A stretch of DNA of 24,664 bases from an uncultured Veillonella sp. (GCA_900549805.1 URPV01000016.1:1-24664); one strand, 5' to 3'. Shown: positions 6,479 through 14,367, counted from the first letter of the stretch. Numbers and translations are program-made. The notes: a model not told the origin generated them from the sequence alone.

Positions 6479-8085
6479 TGGGGAGAGAGAGCAAAATAAA
6501 GGATAGAGTTGAACAAAAAGGTATGGCTGATGCCAATGCTATAGCTGATACTAAAGCTGCTATGACGGAGACCTTGACACAACTTTATGACCATAGGAAG
6601 GAAGCGGGAGCCTTATTAGACCTCTTGGATGGGGAAGGAACGATTACACCTTTTATCGAGAAGGGAATGCAAAAAATTTTAGAGCGGGTCAATGGACGTA
6701 TCCTAGAAGATGACCCTTTCTTTGCCTACTTTTACCTGCAGATGGACCATCAATTGCGGACCGATATAGCTAGTCCCACGGCCTCTAATTTTAAAGGAGG
6801 CCGTTATTGCCTCTATATTAATCCCTACCAGTTTTTACCTCTTCCTATGGAGCAAATGAAGAATGCTATTAAGCATGAGATTCTCCATATTCTTTTACAA
6901 CATATGAGTAGGGCTAACATCCTTAAGAAGTCCTATGATTCCTATGTGGTCAATTTGGCCATGGATGCGGTGGTCAATAATTACCTACAAGATATGCCAC
7001 GTGATGCTATTACGGTGCCCTACCTCAATGAACGGTTTAGCTTAGAACTTAAACCCTTTAGGACCTTAGAATATTATGCCTCCAAATTACAGACTGCCTA
7101 TGATCAATTAAAAGCTGATAAGGATGGACAAGATACGCAGTCTCAAGAGGCGGATTTAGAGTTTTCTGATATAGAGGGAGAAAGCGATCAAAATCAGGGA
7201 GGAGACCCTGTAGAGTATACTTTTAATGCAGAACGGACCCATGGTGTTTGGGATGAGGCTGATCCCTTGTCGGATAAGGATATAGAGGCTTTTACTCAAG
7301 AGTATATAGAGAAGGCTAATCATGGTCATGCAGAAGGCTATTTGGGGTCCCTTATTCAGGAATTTTACCAGTATAAGTCAGACCTTCCTTGGCATCATTA
7401 TTTGAAAAAACTTATGGGGACCATAGAAGTGGGGCATAAGAAGACCATGACCCGCCATAATCGGCGGCAGCCTTCCCGCCTTGATCTAAGAGGGTCTATT
7501 CGCAATCATAAGGCACGGGTCGTAGTAGCTTTGGATACGTCAGGGTCTATTACAGATGAACAGTTTCGAGAGGCTCTTATGGAAACCTTGCAGATTCTTA
7601 AGGCCTATCAGCATGATTTGATCATCGTAGAATGTGACAATCAGATACAACGCTCTTATTATCTCAAGACCATGAAGGATTTAGAAACTCGTCTAGAAGG
7701 ACGGGGAGGCACAGCCTTTAGCCCTGTGGTGGCCTTTGCTAATGATAAGCAGGCGGATCTTTTGATTTATTTTACCGATGGTGCAGGGGAGGAACATTTG
7801 GACCCCCTGCCTAAGGGTTATAAGATACTCTGGGTTCTTACGCATGATGGGGACCTATCGCTAGCCAAGCCATATGGCCTTGTAAAACCGTTAGAAAATA
7901 AGACCATTGCCAGTCGTTTCGAAGGTGATGTAGATGCAGAAATCGCTCGAGAAAATAATCGAGGAGGCTTCTCTATGGCCAACCAAGAGAAGTTTTTTGA
8001 GTGGTCTGAGGAATTTTTGGATCGACGCCATATTGTGTCCAATTTCCGGGATGGGGTAACGGAAAAAGAGAATCCACGTATTTAG
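6478..8085 (+). CDS. Metallopeptidase-like / VWA-like domain protein (DUF2201 type)
   Basis: A 535-residue cytoplasmic protein with two recognisable modules. Residues about 60-210 are a putative metallopeptidase domain with HEILH at 133-137, a zincin-type motif in a helix, as in the DUF2201 N-terminal domain. Residues about 345-535 are VWA-like, with the MIDAS motif DTSGS at 353-357, a Gly-Gly-Thr at 410-412 supplying the MIDAS threonine, and a Thr-Asp-Gly at 433-435. An acidic, Gln-rich linker at about 215-245 separates them. Proteins of this type sit next to MoxR ATPases widely, and here the genes overlap by one base. The peptidase activity of this family is not established as far as I know. 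Expected role: metal-ion-dependent binding partner or effector of the ATPase. Confidence 0.9.
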   Translation: MGRESKIKDRVEQKGMADANAIADTKAAMTETLTQLYDHRKEAGALLDLLDGEGTITPFIEKGMQKILERVNGRILEDDPFFAYFYLQMDHQLRTDIASPTASNFKGGRYCLYINPYQFLPLPMEQMKNAIKHEILHILLQHMSRANILKKSYDSYVVNLAMDAVVNNYLQDMPRDAITVPYLNERFSLELKPFRTLEYYASKLQTAYDQLKADKDGQDTQSQEADLEFSDIEGESDQNQGGDPVEYTFNAERTHGVWDEADPLSDKDIEAFTQEYIEKANHGHAEGYLGSLIQEFYQYKSDLPWHHYLKKLMGTIEVGHKKTMTRHNRRQPSRLDLRGSIRNHKARVVVALDTSGSITDEQFREALMETLQILKAYQHDLIIVECDNQIQRSYYLKTMKDLETRLEGRGGTAFSPVVAFANDKQADLLIYFTDGAGEEHLDPLPKGYKILWVLTHDGDLSLAKPYGLVKPLENKTIASRFEGDVDAEIARENNRGGFSMANQEKFFEWSEEFLDRRHIVSNFRDGVTEKENPRI

Positions 8086-8140
8086 CTTAGAAATAGGCTT
8101 TCTTGACTATTGTTAACTCCTGTGATTTGAATAAAGAATA

Positions 8141-8188
8141 AAAAGGCTCTATAATCAGTACAGTTGTGACAAGATTATAGGGCCTTTG
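8141..8188 (+). terminator. Terminator of the solenoid/MoxR/VWA operon
   Basis: AAAGGCTCTATAATC pairs with GATTATAGGGCCTTT with one G-T or mismatch position, around a 17-base loop. A-rich sequence lies on the left and TTTGTGGTTT on the right. It lies 56 bases after the last stop of the operon. Confidence 0.75.
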
Positions 8189-8242
8189 TGGTTTCGCTAT
8201 AGTATAAGTAAGTGAGACGCGATAAGGTCGAATAGACTAGAA

Positions 8243-8261
8243 AATCGATGGAAAATCGATT
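8243..8261. promoter_or_regulatory. Dyad AATCGAT-N5-ATCGATT upstream of the secreted-protein gene
   Basis: A perfect 7-base inverted repeat ending 12 bases before the AAGGAG ribosome site of the gene at 8286. It could be an operator or a leader hairpin. A TATAAG box lies some 40 bases upstream (about 8203). The role is not determined. Confidence 0.3.
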
Positions 8262-8285
8262 GAGAAGAAGATAAGGAGAACACAG

Positions 8286-8936
8286 GTGATTAAGAAACTA
8301 GTAGGCGTAGCCTTGTCTTGTCTCCTCGTTGGGACAGCCGTGGCTTCTGCTCATCCTTGGGAGGGAAATCCCCGCTATACAAATTTTCAGATGCATCAAC
8401 AAGCGGTAACGGCTATTGATTTGGATTCCATTTACGTAGTTAAGTATGCTCCTCCTATTTATATTATTGCGGGTCAAGAGGTTATGGGGACAGCCTATTC
8501 TGGATCGGCTTCTCATTATGGTCGTTTCCAATGGCGCTATAATTACGATACCAAAATTGTAGAGGCCTATAACCCTTACCGTGGGACTTGGTATCAATTA
8601 ACTGGTACTGGTCCTGATACTATTGATAAGGTCTTTAAGAAGGTATATCTCATTTCCTTCTATGGCCCAAATCCATATGCTGAAGCTAATAAGAAGGCTG
8701 CGGAAGCTGCTAAAGCCGCAGAGGAAAAGGTTGAAGTTAAGCAAGCTACGCAAGCAGATATTCGAGCTAAGATTGATGCTACTGCTCGTAAAACAGCGGA
8801 TAAATTGGATAAGAAGGCTACTAAAGAGGCTAAGAAGGGGCACGATACTCTGGTGCCAGCAATTCAAATGCCAACTACAAAGACAGATAGCTCTCAAAAT
8901 ACCAACCCAGTAGAAGTAAAATTTAATTTCCACTAA
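8286..8936 (+). CDS. Secreted protein of unknown function with Ala/Lys-rich tail
   Basis: A 216-residue exported protein that I do not recognise as a named family. Residues 1-22 are a standard Sec signal peptide ending Ala-Ser-Ala before HPWEG. The globular part (about 23-130) has a modified surface-antigen-like layout: a Ile-Asp-Leu-Asp-Ser-Ile-Tyr-Val-Val segment, several tyrosines and tryptophans, and repeated beta-type segments. From 130 to 190 it is a charged, Ala- and Lys-rich predicted helix or coiled coil, then a Ser/Thr/Asn-rich end. The start is GTG with AAGGAG 7 bases upstream. It is monocistronic: a terminator precedes it and another follows within 10 bases. Likely located in the periplasm or at the cell surface; function unknown. 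Confidence 0.75.
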   Translation: MIKKLVGVALSCLLVGTAVASAHPWEGNPRYTNFQMHQQAVTAIDLDSIYVVKYAPPIYIIAGQEVMGTAYSGSASHYGRFQWRYNYDTKIVEAYNPYRGTWYQLTGTGPDTIDKVFKKVYLISFYGPNPYAEANKKAAEAAKAAEEKVEVKQATQADIRAKIDATARKTADKLDKKATKEAKKGHDTLVPAIQMPTTKTDSSQNTNPVEVKFNFH

Positions 8937-8945
8937 AGGAAAACA

Positions 8946-8987
8946 AGAAGAGCCCCTAGCTTATGTATGTAAGCTAGGGGCTCTTCT
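8946..8987. terminator. Bidirectional terminator between convergent genes
   Basis: AGAAGAGCCCCTAGCTTA pairs perfectly (18 bp) with TAAGCTAGGGGCTCTTCT around a short loop. It serves the secreted-protein gene on the plus strand and the hydrolase gene on the minus strand. It shares AAGAGCCCCTAG with the terminator at 2131-2180. Confidence 0.92.
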
Positions 8988-9004
8988 AAGTATAAGTGAA
9001 TGTT

Positions 9005-9676
9005 TTATAGTTCGATGCTAGTCCCTGGTTCTACAATGAGGCCAGATTTTTTATACTTAGCCTCCAAGAGTGCTGTGAAGCGGCCAGGTTCTTTGTCGAT
9101 AACAGGCCATGTTTTATAGTGGATTGGGATGGTAATGGTCGCATCTACCCAAGAGGCTGCTAAGGCAGCATCATCAATACCCATGGTGTAGGTGTCACCA
9201 ATAGGGAGAAGGGCATAATCCAAATCACCGAAGCGGTTATGGAGTTTCATATCCGAGTAGAGGCAGGTATCCCCTGCAAAGTAAAGGCGGGTCCCATAGA
9301 AGTCTACTAAGCAACCTGCTGCATGGCCACCAGGCACGCCAGCTCCGTGGAAGGCTGGTACTAGGCGGATAGAACCGAAGGGAAGGTCTACCTTACCTCC
9401 TAGATGAAGGGGGTGGGTCTTACATCCCCCTTGGGCTGCTTTTTGACAGATTTCTGCAGTGGAGATGACAAGGGCATCATTGGCCTTGGCGATGGCCTCT
9501 GTATCTCCATAGTGGTCATCATGGCCGTGGCTGACGAATATGTATTGGGCTTTAATATCTTCTGCTTTAGCCTTATCCCAAGTATTACCGGTAAAGAATG
9601 GGTCAAAGACGATTGATTGATCGTCATGAGTTAACATAAAGGCTGCGTGGCCAAAGTAGGTGAGTGTATTTGCCAT
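9005..9676 (-). CDS. Metal-dependent hydrolase, UPF0173 / metallo-beta-lactamase fold
   Basis: A 223-residue cytoplasmic hydrolase of the UPF0173 group in the metallo-beta-lactamase fold. The metal motif HGHDDH is at residues 50-55 (His50, His52, Asp54, His55). Further ligands are likely in the FHGAGVPGGHAAG region and in FAGDT, where an Asp bridges the metals, and the C-terminal PIHY histidine. The N-terminus LTYFGHAAF is the family signature. The frame is open further upstream, but ATG at 9676 follows a GAGGAGG site and is where homology begins, so the longer start at 9823 is rejected. The substrate of the family is not known to me. It is transcribed divergently from moaC across 224 bases. 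Confidence 0.9.
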   Translation of the reverse strand: MANTLTYFGHAAFMLTHDDQSIVFDPFFTGNTWDKAKAEDIKAQYIFVSHGHDDHYGDTEAIAKANDALVISTAEICQKAAQGGCKTHPLHLGGKVDLPFGSIRLVPAFHGAGVPGGHAAGCLVDFYGTRLYFAGDTCLYSDMKLHNRFGDLDYALLPIGDTYTMGIDDAALAASWVDATITIPIHYKTWPVIDKEPGRFTALLEAKYKKSGLIVEPGTSIEL

Positions 9677-9750
9677 GAGATTCTTACCTCCTCTAAGATA
9701 GTCATTAAGGGACAAGCCAACTGCTTGCCTCGCTATATAAGTAATTCTAG

Positions 9751-9775
9751 ACAGACAGGGGTTTATCCTGTTTGT
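9751..9775. promoter_or_regulatory. Dyad in the hydrolase/moaC divergent gap
   Basis: ACAGACAGG pairs with CCTGTTTGT (one G-T) around 7 bases. It lies in the 224-base gap between the divergent hydrolase and moaC genes. An operator or leader hairpin is possible. The rest of the gap holds only A/T-rich promoter-like DNA and no RNA gene. Confidence 0.25.
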
Positions 9776-9900
9776 TATACTGATAATTGTATAAATAATC
9801 GATTCACTTATGTTAGCTTTCAATATATGAAATACGAACTAGAGGGTGACTCTATAAGAGTATTGCTTGATGCTAGCAGGGGTATATATGGGAGGTCCTT

Positions 9901-10398
9901 ATGGAAAAGGAATTAACGCACTTTGATAGAGACGGGAATGCCCGCATGGTCGATGTGGGAGACAAGGCGGTAACCCACCGTATAGCCATAGCGGAGGGAT
10001 TTATCAAGGTTTGCAAGGACATTTATGACCGCATAGCGAGTCATGATATGAAAAAGGGCGATGTATTACATGTTGCTCAACTAGCAGCCATTATGGGGGC
10101 TAAACGAACCTCTGATTTGATTCCCCTTTGCCATCCCTTGGCCTTAACCAAGGTTGATGTTCATTGCTCTTTGGAGAAACGAGAAGAAGGGCAAGGAGGG
10201 GTAATCTATGAGGTCAAGGTAAGAGCCCAGGTGGAGACTAAGGGGCAGACTGGTGTTGAGATGGAGGCTCTTACGGCCGTTCAAGTAGGACTTTTAACGG
10301 TTTACGATATGTGTAAGGCTATTGATAAAGGAATGGTGATGGGTCCCGTATACTTGGTGGAAAAATCAGGGGGCAAGTCTGGTCACTTTGTGCGCTAA
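9901..10398 (+). CDS. moaC: Cyclic pyranopterin monophosphate synthase MoaC
   Basis: Second step of molybdenum cofactor synthesis: converts the MoaA product to cyclic pyranopterin monophosphate. At 165 residues it has the usual length. Catalytic residues align with the E. coli enzyme: Lys52 (Lys51), His78 in LCHPL (His77), Asp136 and Lys139 in YDMCKA (Asp128, Lys131). LIPLCHPL at 73-80 and MEALTAV at 121-127 are family signatures. GGGAGG lies 6 bases before the ATG. No other moa/moe/mod gene is in the window, so moaC is apart from the rest of its pathway. The presence of the pathway implies molybdoenzymes such as nitrate reductase in this organism; that is inference. Confidence 0.97.
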   Translation: MEKELTHFDRDGNARMVDVGDKAVTHRIAIAEGFIKVCKDIYDRIASHDMKKGDVLHVAQLAAIMGAKRTSDLIPLCHPLALTKVDVHCSLEKREEGQGGVIYEVKVRAQVETKGQTGVEMEALTAVQVGLLTVYDMCKAIDKGMVMGPVYLVEKSGGKSGHFVR

Positions 10399-10401
10399 AT
10401 C

Positions 10402-10430
10402 TTGTAGAAATTTCCTAAATTCTGTAAAAT
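10402..10430 (+). promoter_or_regulatory. Promoter upstream of trmL
   Basis: TTGTAG and TAAAAT separated by 17 bases, starting 4 bases after the moaC stop and ending 54 bases before the trmL ATG. It suggests that trmL-ylbF-murB can be transcribed independently of moaC. Confidence 0.5.
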
Positions 10431-10484
10431 ATATAAGTATATACAGCTGTTGTAAAAGCTTGTAAGAGGCTAGAAAGGCCACCT

Positions 10485-10970
10485 ATGGAAATTGTATTAT
10501 ATGAACCAGAAATTCCTGGCAATACAGGTAATATTGCCCGTCTTTGTGCGGCTAATCACATGACCTTGCATCTCATTAAACCCTTGGGTTTTTCTATTGA
10601 TGACAAGCATGTTAAACGGGCCGGACTTGATTATTGGCATTTAGTGGATGTGCAAGTCCATGAGAGCATAGAAGAACTCTATGCTAAGTATCCAGACCGT
10701 CGCTATTTCTATGCTACTACTAAGGCCCCTCATACTCATTCTGAGGTGGCCTATCAATTGGGAGATATGTTGGTCTTTGGTCCTGAATCGAGAGGGTTAC
10801 CAGAAGACTTGTTGAAGGGTCATGAAGAGTCCTGCATTCGCATCCCTATGGTGGACCAAGCACGATCCCTTAACTTATCCAATGCTGTGGCCATCATTTC
10901 CTATGAGGCCATGCGGCAGTTGGACTATCCAGACCTAAAAAATGTATCTACCTACTTGAGCTCTAAGTAG
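10485..10970 (+). CDS. trmL: tRNA (cytidine/uridine-34-2'-O)-methyltransferase TrmL
   Basis: SPOUT-class methyltransferase that 2'-O-methylates the wobble base of certain leucine tRNAs, using S-adenosylmethionine. At 161 residues it is the minimal single-domain form. Seen: the N-terminal PEIPGNTGNIARLC motif (residues 8-21) and the C-terminal knot motifs VFGPESRGLP (96-105) and IPM...SLNLSNAVAI (120-136) that form the trefoil-knot AdoMet site. The spacing of these blocks is as in E. coli YibK. The ribosome site (AGAAAGG) is moderate. It is followed after 56 bases by the YlbF-family gene on the same strand. Confidence 0.95.
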   Translation: MEIVLYEPEIPGNTGNIARLCAANHMTLHLIKPLGFSIDDKHVKRAGLDYWHLVDVQVHESIEELYAKYPDRRYFYATTKAPHTHSEVAYQLGDMLVFGPESRGLPEDLLKGHEESCIRIPMVDQARSLNLSNAVAIISYEAMRQLDYPDLKNVSTYLSSK

Positions 10971-11026
10971 GTATAGAGAGTAAAAACTTACAGTAATAGG
11001 AATTAGATCTTTTTAGAGGAGGCAAA

Positions 11027-11383
11027 ATGAACTACGATAAAGCTCATGATTTGGCTGCAGCTATGCGTGAATCTGAAGAATATAAAGAATTGATGGCCGC
11101 TCAGGCGGAAGTGGAGAAAGACCAAGCTTCTACTGAACTTGTTCGCACTTTTATGTCTCAGCAAATGGAATGGGAATATGCTAAATTGGCACAAGCTCCT
11201 AATGAAGCAGAACTCTTAAAAAAACAGGAAGCCTTGGTACCACAAATTGAAGCTAATCCAGCTGTAGCTAAGTATCTTCAAGCACACATGAAATGGTCGC
11301 AAGTAACAAATGATGTGTACAAGATTATTTCCGGCCCTATTACGGAAGGCATGAAGGTGCTTGAAGATGCAAAAAAACATTAA
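11027..11383 (+). CDS. YlbF/YmcA-family protein
   Basis: A 118-residue, largely helical protein of the YlbF/YmcA (DUF964, Com_YlbF) family. In Bacillus, members act with YaaT in a complex that stimulates RNase Y processing and affects competence, biofilm and sporulation. Seen: the N-terminal helix with Tyr-Asp-Lys-Ala-His-Asp-Leu-Ala, the central ESEEYKEL segment, and a C-terminal helix with VTNDVYKIISGPI. The partner family members were not found in the window, so the Bacillus role cannot be transferred with certainty. GAGGAGG lies 7 bases before the ATG. Its 3' end overlaps the murB start region by 17 bases, so murB is probably translated by coupling. Confidence 0.88.
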   Translation: MNYDKAHDLAAAMRESEEYKELMAAQAEVEKDQASTELVRTFMSQQMEWEYAKLAQAPNEAELLKKQEALVPQIEANPAVAKYLQAHMKWSQVTNDVYKIISGPITEGMKVLEDAKKH

Positions 11384-12299
11384 TTTAGACAAGCTTGCAC
11401 AGGATTTGGGAAAAATCCTACCTAAGGAATGTGTTCTTCGCGATGAAGTGTTAGCGGGTTATACGACCTTTAAAATTGGTGGCCCTGCTGATATTTTAGT
11501 TTTGCCACGGACTTTGGAAGAATTGGCAGCTCTTATGGCTTACCTCCATGAGACAGGTGTGACTGTCACTGTTATAGGTGGTGGCTCTAATGTGTTAGTG
11601 AGAGATGGGGGCATCCGTGGTGTAGTTGTAGTCCTCAGGGATATGTTAGCAGTATTGCGGGCTGATGGGGTCACGGTGAGAGCTTCTGCGGGCCATATGA
11701 TGAAGGATGTGTCTGAGTTTGCCCGAAAACATGGCCTGTCAGGTCTTGAATTTGCCTGTGGTATCCCTGGTTCTTTGGGTGGAGCTGTATTCATGAATGC
11801 TGGTGCCTATGGTGGCGAAATGAGCCATGTAGTTACTAGTGTAAAAGCTGTTACACGGGAAGGCAAAATCGTTGAACACAGCATAGGAGAATTAGCCTTT
11901 TCCTACCGTCACTCTCTCTTCCATGATAATGGAGAAATCATAGGGGAAATCAAATTGACGCTGGAACCGGGTTCTGAGGATCGTATTCAGGCTAAGATGG
12001 ATGAACTCACAGAGAAGCGTGAGTCTAGACAACCTCTTGAGTATGCTTCTGCAGGATCTACCTTTAAACGGCCACCAGGGCACTTTGCAGGAACCTTGAT
12101 TGATCAAACTGGCCTCAAGGGTCTGTCTGTAGGTGATGCGGAAGTCTCTAAAAAACACGCAGGCTTTGTCATTAATAAGGGCCATGCGAGCTTTAAGGAT
12201 GTCCATGGTGTCATCAAGGAAGTACAACGGCGTATTAAGGAAGCACATGATGTGGACTTGGAAACGGAAGTACGGATTCTAGGGGAAGATGAAAAATAG
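11367..12299 (+). CDS. murB: UDP-N-acetylenolpyruvoylglucosamine reductase MurB
   Basis: FAD-dependent reduction of enolpyruvyl-UDP-GlcNAc to UDP-MurNAc, the second committed step of peptidoglycan synthesis. Seen: the FAD-binding TTFKIGGPAD near residue 34, IGGGSNVLVRDGG near 70, the GIPGSLGGAVFMNAGAYGGE block near 132, the catalytic AGSTFKRP serine near 226, and a C-terminal HAGFVINKG. The absence of the Tyr-loop insertion of E. coli points to the type II form; length is 310. I prefer ATG 11367, which has AAGGTG 7 bases upstream, over the in-frame TTG at 11361. The gene overlaps the YlbF reading frame by 17 bases. A terminator follows after 50 bases. Confidence 0.96.
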   Translation: MQKNINLDKLAQDLGKILPKECVLRDEVLAGYTTFKIGGPADILVLPRTLEELAALMAYLHETGVTVTVIGGGSNVLVRDGGIRGVVVVLRDMLAVLRADGVTVRASAGHMMKDVSEFARKHGLSGLEFACGIPGSLGGAVFMNAGAYGGEMSHVVTSVKAVTREGKIVEHSIGELAFSYRHSLFHDNGEIIGEIKLTLEPGSEDRIQAKMDELTEKRESRQPLEYASAGSTFKRPPGHFAGTLIDQTGLKGLSVGDAEVSKKHAGFVINKGHASFKDVHGVIKEVQRRIKEAHDVDLETEVRILGEDEK

Positions 12300-12349
12300 G
12301 TATCTCTTAGCCCTATAGAACCATTTCATGCCACTGGATAAATTTTATT

Positions 12350-12386
12350 GCCTCTACCTAGGATCTTATTAGGTAGAGGCTTTTTT
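12350..12386 (+). terminator. Rho-independent terminator after murB
   Basis: GCCTCTACCTA pairs perfectly with TAGGTAGAGGC around a 9-base loop and is followed by six T. Confidence 0.95.
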
Positions 12387-12442
12387 GAGCCTTGGCTTCA
12401 AGGGTAAGCCAGGATATGTGCATAGCCATGAATGGCATTATA

Positions 12443-12451
12443 TGCTATAAT
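12443..12451 (+). promoter_or_regulatory. Extended -10 promoter of typA
   Basis: TGCTATAAT, a perfect -10 with the TGn extension, identical to the one before the barnase operon. It leaves a leader of about 95 bases before the typA ATG. There is no clear -35. Confidence 0.55.
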
Positions 12452-12555
12452 AAATCGTTATTTAAGGATGATTGGATTGCCCTTCCTGGTAAGGGGGAAT
12501 CGATCTTATATAGAGAGTTATATAGGCTGTCATCAGAGTTTACTTAGGAGGAAGT

Positions 12556-14367
12556 ATGATTCGCGAAAATCTTCGTAATGTAGCGATTATCGCCCACGTT
12601 GACCATGGCAAAACGACCTTGGTTGACGCATTGTTGAAACAAAGTCACGTATTCCGTGAAAATGAAAAAGTGGCTGAACGTGTAATGGACTCCAACGATT
12701 TGGAACGGGAACGTGGGATTACCATCTTGTCTAAAAACACGGCGGTTATGCACAACGGCATTAAAATTAACATCGTGGATACCCCAGGCCATGCTGACTT
12801 CGGTGGCGAAGTAGAACGGGTTCTTAACATGGTTGATGGCGTACTCCTCTTGGTAGATGCTTTCGAAGGTCCTATGCCACAAACCAAATATGTATTGCGG
12901 AAGGCTTTGGAACAAGGTTTGAAACCTATCGTTGTTGTCAATAAGATTGACCGTCCTGACCAACGGGTTAAAGACGTAGAAGATGAAGTCCTTGAACTCT
13001 TCATGGAGCTAGAAGCTAACGATGAACAACTTGACTTCCCTGTGGTTTATGCATCTGCTCGGTCCGGTGTGGCTAAAACAAACTGGGATGACGAAGCTGT
13101 TGATATGCAACCATTGTTCGAAACCTTGATCAAAGAAATCCCAGCTCCAGAAGGCGACGCTGAGGGTCCTCTTCAATTCATGACAACTACCCTTGATTAT
13201 GATAATTTCATCGGTAAAATTGCTGTAGGCCGTGTGGTTCGCGGTAAGATGAAAGCAGGCCAACAAGTTGTGGTTATGAATGGGGAAGAAACTCGTAAAG
13301 GTCGTATTGGTAAACTCTATACCTACAATGGTTTACAACGAGTTGAAACTGACGAAGCTTTGGTAGGGGACATCATTGCTTTCGCGGGTATTGAAGATAT
13401 CAACATCGGCGAAACAGTGGCAGACCCTGAAAATCCAGAAGCATTGCCAATGCTCACCATCGACGAACCAACTTTGTCCATGATGTTCTCTGTCAATAAC
13501 TCTCCATTCGCTGGTCGTGAAGGTGATTTCGTAACATCTCGTCACTTGCGTGACCGCCTCTTCCGTGAAATTGAAACAAACGTGGCTATGAAGGTGGAAG
13601 AAACTGATTCTGCTGACCAATTCAAGGTATCTGGCCGTGGCGAATTGCACTTGGCTGTCTTGATTGAAACTATGCGTCGTGAAGGCTATGAATTGCAAGT
13701 TGGTAAACCTCGCGTAATCTTCAAAGAAGTTAACGGCCAATTGTGTGAACCATTGGAAAACCTGACCATCGACGTACCACAAGAATTTATGGGTACTGTT
13801 ATGGAATCCCTTGGCGTTCGTAAGGGCGACTTGGTGAATATGGTGGAAACTGCTGGTTATATCCGCATGGAATTCGTTGTGCCTGCTCGTGGTCTCATCG
13901 GCTTCCGGGCTCAATTCCTTACAGCTACTAAGGGTAACGGCATCATGAACCATGTCTTCCATGGGTATGCCCCATATAAGGGTGAAATCCCAGGCCGTAC
14001 ACGCGGTGCCTTGGTAGCCTTTGAAGATGGTGAAACAACTCCATATGGCTTGAACTCTGTTCAAGACCGTGGCGTTCTCTTCCTTGGTCCAAACGTACCT
14101 GTTTACGCTGGGCAAGTAATCGGTGAGAATGCTCGCGAACTCGATATGGATGTTAATCCATGTAAGAAAAAGCATGTTACTAACATGCGTTCTTCCTCTT
14201 CCGATGAAGCAGTTCGCTTGACTCCTCCTCGAATCCTCTCCTTGGAACAAGCTTTGGAATGGATCAATGATGATGAGTTAGTAGAAGTAACACCAGAAAA
14301 CATTCGTATCCGCAAGACTATCTTGGATAAGTCTGCTCGTGCAAAAGCAGCTAAGCAAGCTAAATAA
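12556..14367 (+). CDS. typA: Ribosome-associated translational GTPase TypA/BipA
   Basis: A 603-residue translational GTPase of the EF-G-like family that binds 70S ribosomes and supports ribosome assembly and stress growth. GTPase motifs: AHVDHGKT (13-20), switch I Thr56 in RGIT, DTPGH (75-79) and NKID (129-132). They are followed by the beta-barrel domain, two EF-G-III/V-like domains and the BipA-specific C-terminal domain containing VNPCKKKHVTNMRSSS. AGGAGG lies 6 bases before the ATG. Its codon use (CGT, GGT, GAA, AAA; about 38 % GC in one counted line) is more biased than its neighbours, as expected of a highly expressed gene rather than of a transferred one. A promoter and a terminator of its own make it monocistronic. 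Confidence 0.97.
   Translation: MIRENLRNVAIIAHVDHGKTTLVDALLKQSHVFRENEKVAERVMDSNDLERERGITILSKNTAVMHNGIKINIVDTPGHADFGGEVERVLNMVDGVLLLVDAFEGPMPQTKYVLRKALEQGLKPIVVVNKIDRPDQRVKDVEDEVLELFMELEANDEQLDFPVVYASARSGVAKTNWDDEAVDMQPLFETLIKEIPAPEGDAEGPLQFMTTTLDYDNFIGKIAVGRVVRGKMKAGQQVVVMNGEETRKGRIGKLYTYNGLQRVETDEALVGDIIAFAGIEDINIGETVADPENPEALPMLTIDEPTLSMMFSVNNSPFAGREGDFVTSRHLRDRLFREIETNVAMKVEETDSADQFKVSGRGELHLAVLIETMRREGYELQVGKPRVIFKEVNGQLCEPLENLTIDVPQEFMGTVMESLGVRKGDLVNMVETAGYIRMEFVVPARGLIGFRAQFLTATKGNGIMNHVFHGYAPYKGEIPGRTRGALVAFEDGETTPYGLNSVQDRGVLFLGPNVPVYAGQVIGENARELDMDVNPCKKKHVTNMRSSSSDEAVRLTPPRILSLEQALEWINDDELVEVTPENIRIRKTILDKSARAKAAKQAK

Noticed and set aside
8623..8913. Lys/Leu/Arg-rich frame overlapping the secreted-protein gene
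   Set aside because: It is the +1 shadow of the Ala/Lys-rich repeat region, with no start signal.
9677..9823. Longer N-terminus of the metallo-beta-lactamase-fold hydrolase
   Set aside because: GAGGAGG before ATG 9676 and the family signature right after it fix the start; the extra 49 residues are not family-like.
13333..14250. 305-residue open frame antisense to typA
   Set aside because: It lies wholly inside typA on the other strand. Such long shadows arise from the biased codon use of a highly expressed gene. No ribosome site, and the composition is rich in His, Phe and Trp without any family motif.
12556..14367. typA as horizontally acquired because of lower GC
   Set aside because: The bias is of the highly expressed codon type and the gene is core. 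Its promoter and terminator match the neighbours.
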